Origin: Acidobacteriota bacterium
GTDB taxonomy: Bacteria > Acidobacteriota > Vicinamibacteria > Marinacidobacterales > SMYC01
Length of the DNA: 8,610 bases
Assembly (NCBI GenBank): GCA_029263435.1
Contig: JAJCXL010000168.1
Location: 1-8,610, forward strand
Reading direction: 5' to 3'
Made by a program: the position numbers and the translations under genes. Position 1 is the first letter of the stretch. Each line of letters begins with the position of its first letter. This document shows, one piece after another, positions 6,256 to 8,610 of the stretch. The notes under the pieces are model-generated. The model was not told the origin of the DNA, ran no database searches, and saw only the letters and a list, made by a program, of their open reading frames with translations.

Positions 6256-7167
6256 TTACGCGCCGGACTCGACAGCCGCGAGGTCTGCCAAGAATTTCTT
6301 GACCTCTTCGGCCTGAGCGCCGGTGGGCGCGAGCTCGAGACATTTCTCGAAATGCCCCTTCGCGCCGGCGTTGTCTTCCGCCTGGTAGGCCAGGCTTCCC
6401 AAGATATAGTGTGCCTGCGATGACTGAGGTGCGCTCGGCTTCGCCGCGAGGAACGTCTCGAGGTGGCTCTTCGCTTCGGCTTGAGCTGCGGCCTTGTCTG
6501 CAGCCTCGTCGGCGGTTCTGATGATCATCGAGCCGACCATGAAATGTGCGTCCGCGGCAAAGGAATCATTGGGCTTGAGCTCGAGAAATTTTCCCAATCG
6601 CTCCGCCGCTTTGTCCCACTGCTGCTGATTGAAGTTGATGAAGCCCGCATAGTAATAGGCGCGGTCGAGACTCGGATCGAGCTGGATCACTTTCGAGAAC
6701 GCTTGCTCGGCCGGCCCTTCGCGTTTTGCGCGCATCTGGGTGATGCCGAGGAAGAACTGAACCTCGGTATCGTTCGGCTTTGCGGCCGCCGCTTTGCTCA
6801 GGAGCGTGATCGCTTTTTCGGGCGAGCTTCCACGCGCGTAACAAAGGGCGCCCTCACGGGTGGAGTTTGCGATCATGTCCGCGGCTTCGGCATTGCTACC
6901 GACCTTTTGGATGAAAGTCTCGAAATTGGACGCGCATTTGTCGTAGTTCTTCTTGGCGCGATAGGCGTAACCCAGATAATAGTTACTCGCGTAGAGATCC
7001 TTGCTGGCGGCGAGCGCCTTTTCGCAAGATGCGATGACAGTGTCGAAGTCGTTCTTTTTCACCGCGTCTTGGCATGCCAGGAAATCTGCCGCTCCCGGCT
7101 GTTCCTGCACAGCGAAGGCGCCGCTTGCGATGAACGTCGCTACGGCCGTGACTAGCCACTTGTTCAT
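6256..7167 (-). CDS. Exported (periplasmic) tetratricopeptide-repeat protein
   Basis: A 303-aa protein. The open frame extends further upstream, but the start is fixed by an AGGAGA ribosome-binding site 7 bp before the ATG at 7167-7165 and by the signal peptide it opens, MNKWLVTAVATFIASGAFA, with an AFA cleavage site before Val20. The mature part is a string of helical TPR units, clearest at about 59-92 (SNYYLGYAYRAKKNYDKC), 134-167 (VQFFLGITQMRAKREGPAEQ), 168-201 (AYYYAGFINFNQQQWDKAAE), 205-246 and 250-283 (AHYILGSLAYQAEDNAGAK). TPR arrays bind other proteins, so a scaffold or assembly role in the periplasm is likely, but no partner is identifiable. Five cysteines (32, 48, 78, 109, 276) lie in the mature protein, so disulfides are possible. 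A strong terminator follows the gene, making it a single transcription unit. It is divergent from the thiolase gene. Confidence 0.9.
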   Translation of the reverse strand: MNKWLVTAVATFIASGAFAVQEQPGAADFLACQDAVKKNDFDTVIASCEKALAASKDLYASNYYLGYAYRAKKNYDKCASNFETFIQKVGSNAEAADMIANSTREGALCYARGSSPEKAITLLSKAAAAKPNDTEVQFFLGITQMRAKREGPAEQAFSKVIQLDPSLDRAYYYAGFINFNQQQWDKAAERLGKFLELKPNDSFAADAHFMVGSMIIRTADEAADKAAAQAEAKSHLETFLAAKPSAPQSSQAHYILGSLAYQAEDNAGAKGHFEKCLELAPTGAQAEEVKKFLADLAAVESGA

Positions 7168-7190
7168 GAAACTTTCTCCTTTAAGGTCAG

Positions 7191-7226
7191 TCTTGGGCAA
7201 TATCAAGGGCCACAAAGAGCCCAAGA
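7191..7226 (-). promoter_or_regulatory. Stem-loop in the 5' leader of the TPR gene
   Basis: TCTTGGGC (7191-7198) and GCCCAAGA (7219-7226) form a perfect 8-bp inverted repeat with a 20-base loop, beginning 24 bp upstream of the TPR start codon. On the - strand the GGGC of the first arm could pair instead with a GCCC inside the loop (about 7207-7210), giving two mutually exclusive structures. It could be an operator, a regulated leader or an mRNA-stability element. No known riboswitch is recognised. Confidence 0.4.
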
Positions 7227-7310
7227 AAGAAAAAGTACCACAAGGGCGTAGCATCGGCAAACCTTTACCTGCCAACCCGTTCACTTGATTGTAGCGCAGC
7301 TGGAAAGCAC

Positions 7311-7339
7311 TTGCCGTGGCCGGGCGAGCGTCGTAGATT
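7311..7339 (+). promoter_or_regulatory. Putative promoter of the thiolase gene
   Basis: TTGCCG (7311-7316), a 17-bp spacer and TAGATT (7334-7339) resemble a sigma-70-type promoter, ending 51 bp before the ATG at 7391. Each hexamer matches the consensus at four of six positions. For the opposite gene, a TACAAT on the - strand (7293-7288) is a possible -10 element, but no good -35 accompanies it. Confidence 0.35.
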
Positions 7340-7390
7340 CTCGTGCGAACCCCGGCAGATGCTAGGAATGAGTGAGTGACGGAAGAGGCC

Positions 7391-8610
7391 ATGGCGACGA
7401 GGCCACGCGGATCGCGCATCGCCATCGTTTCCGGATGCCGCACGCCTTTCGCCAAGGCGTTCGGGTTTCTTTCTGAGCACAGCGCGCTCGAGCTCGCGCG
7501 TACCGTTGTGGTGGAGTTGATGCACCGCGCGGAGATCCCACTCGACGACGTCGATCGGGTCATTCTGGGGACGGTGGTCCCGAGCCTGGAAGCGCCGAAC
7601 CTGGCGCGTGAAGCCGCCCTCGCCGCTTCATTGCCGGGCCGAACCGACGCGTTCACGGTGTCTCGCGCGTGCGCGTCCTCGAATCAAGCCATCGTGAGCG
7701 CCGCGGAAGCACTGGCGGCGGGCGATGCCGAGGTCGTCATCGCCGGCGGGGCCGAGTCGCTGTCGAACGTTCCGATCCCGGTCTCTCATCCGCTGCGCCG
7801 TGCTCTGGTCCGTGCGAGCCGGGCTCGGTCTTTCGGCAGCCGCCTCGGTGCGTTTCGAGGATTGAAGCTGAAACACCTCTTGCCCTCCCCGCCTCCTATC
7901 GCAGAGTTTTCGACCGGCCTGACGATGGGTGAGTCGGCGGAGAAGATGGCGAAAGCGAACGGCATCTCCCGAGACGCGCAAGACCGATTCGCGCTCAGGA
8001 GCCACCGCCTCGCCGCTGCGGCGACGGATGACGGCCGCTTGCCCGCGGAGATGGTTCGGGTGTTCGTGCCCCCGAAATACGAAAGGTCGCTCCAGGAAGA
8101 CGACGGGATCCGACGGGACACCGACCTCGCGACACTCTCTCGACTGCGTCCGGTCTTCGACAAACGAGATGGGACGCTGACTGCCGGAAACTCCTCGCCT
8201 TTGACCGACGGTGCCGCGGCTGTCTTGATGATGAGGGAAGACCGAGCCAAGGCCCACGGGTACGAGCCCTTGGGATATCTGCGGTCCTACGCGTTCGCTG
8301 CGGTCGACCCTGCCGACCAGCTCCTGCTCGGGCCGGCCTACAGCACGCCGGTGGCGCTCGAGCGCGCCGGTTTGACGCTCGCCGACATGGACCTCGTCGA
8401 CCTCCACGAGGCCTTCGCGGCTCAAGTTCTTTCGGTGTTGCAGGCGCTGGGCTCGAAGCGTTTCGCTTCGGAAAAGTTGGGTCGGGATCAGGCGGTAGGC
8501 GAGGTGGATGAGGAAAAGCTCAATGTCTCGGGCGGCTCGATTGCTTTGGGGCATCCCTTCGGAGCGACGGGCGCTCGGATCACTCTGAGCGTGCTCCATG
8601 AGCTTCGACG
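7391..8610 (+). CDS. fadI: 3-ketoacyl-CoA thiolase, FadI type (3' end beyond window)
   Basis: Thiolase that cleaves 3-ketoacyl-CoA with CoA to give acetyl-CoA and a shortened acyl-CoA, the last step of fatty-acid beta-oxidation, in the cytoplasm. 406 codons are visible of about 436 usual for FadI; no stop occurs before the window ends. The sequence tracks FadI closely throughout: RIAIVSGCRTPFAKAFG near the N-terminus, SRACASSNQA with nucleophile Cys94, VIAGGAESLSNVPI, PPIAEFSTGLTMGESAEKMAK, LTAGNSSPLTDGAAAVL, LGYLRSYAFAAVDP, LLLGPAYSTPVALERAGLT, DLHEAFAAQ (His339) and GGSIALGHPFGATGARI (His388). The second catalytic cysteine, normally in a TACAAGG-like motif, would lie just past the window. 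GGAAG 5 bp before the ATG supports the start. The usual partner, the FadJ-type multifunctional enzyme, may lie downstream. Confidence 0.93.
   Translation, partial: MATRPRGSRIAIVSGCRTPFAKAFGFLSEHSALELARTVVVELMHRAEIPLDDVDRVILGTVVPSLEAPNLAREAALAASLPGRTDAFTVSRACASSNQAIVSAAEALAAGDAEVVIAGGAESLSNVPIPVSHPLRRALVRASRARSFGSRLGAFRGLKLKHLLPSPPPIAEFSTGLTMGESAEKMAKANGISRDAQDRFALRSHRLAAAATDDGRLPAEMVRVFVPPKYERSLQEDDGIRRDTDLATLSRLRPVFDKRDGTLTAGNSSPLTDGAAAVLMMREDRAKAHGYEPLGYLRSYAFAAVDPADQLLLGPAYSTPVALERAGLTLADMDLVDLHEAFAAQVLSVLQALGSKRFASEKLGRDQAVGEVDEEKLNVSGGSIALGHPFGATGARITLSVLHELR

Noticed and set aside
7168..7656. 163-residue N-terminal extension of the TPR open frame
   Set aside because: The extension covers the intergenic region and the thiolase start, while the internal ATG at 7167 has an excellent ribosome-binding site and opens a clean signal peptide.
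7628..8599. Long open frame of 323 aa on the - strand
   Set aside because: It is antisense to the FadI-type thiolase, whose identity is clear from end to end; the translation is Arg/Gly-rich with no family features.

Overview
This 8.6 kb window is GC-rich and densely coding. Signal peptides, a PilT-type retraction ATPase and a FadI-type thiolase point to a Gram-negative bacterium. The long PilT with an extra N-terminal domain and the GC-rich composition would fit Acidobacteriota, Myxococcota or a related lineage, but the sequence alone does not settle the phylum.

Layout. On the + strand: a possible C-terminal fragment of an upstream gene (1-186); a secreted alkaline-phosphatase-superfamily (sulfatase-like) hydrolase (191-1978); a promoter-like region; an unrecognised helical protein (2126-2695); a 166-bp palindromic, MITE-like element lying on that gene's stop codon (2692-2857); then a likely two-gene operon of an unrecognised 162-aa protein (2952-3440) and a PilT-family ATPase (3463-5034). 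Converging on the - strand are a SUMF1/FGE-sulfatase-domain protein (5120-6130) and, upstream of it, an exported TPR protein (6256-7167). Each - strand gene is followed by a terminator hairpin, and the two terminators are related in sequence. After a 223-bp divergent intergenic region, a + strand FadI-like thiolase begins at 7391 and runs off the window end.

How the genes relate. The clearest functional unit is 2952-5034. The small protein and the PilT ATPase are 22 bp apart, the second with a good ribosome-binding site, and both show internal duplication. The small protein has two halves of the same pattern; the ATPase carries a second, diverged copy of the PilT N-terminal domain before an Ala/Pro-rich linker. 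This suggests a lineage-specific PilT variant with a dedicated partner. The sulfatase-like enzyme and the FGE-domain protein look like an enzyme and its maturase but probably are not: the hydrolase has Thr where a sulfatase has Cys/Ser, and the FGE-domain protein lacks the paired copper-binding cysteines. The TPR protein and the thiolase look like unrelated neighbours sharing a divergent control region. No rRNA, tRNA, CRISPR array or complete transposase gene is visible.
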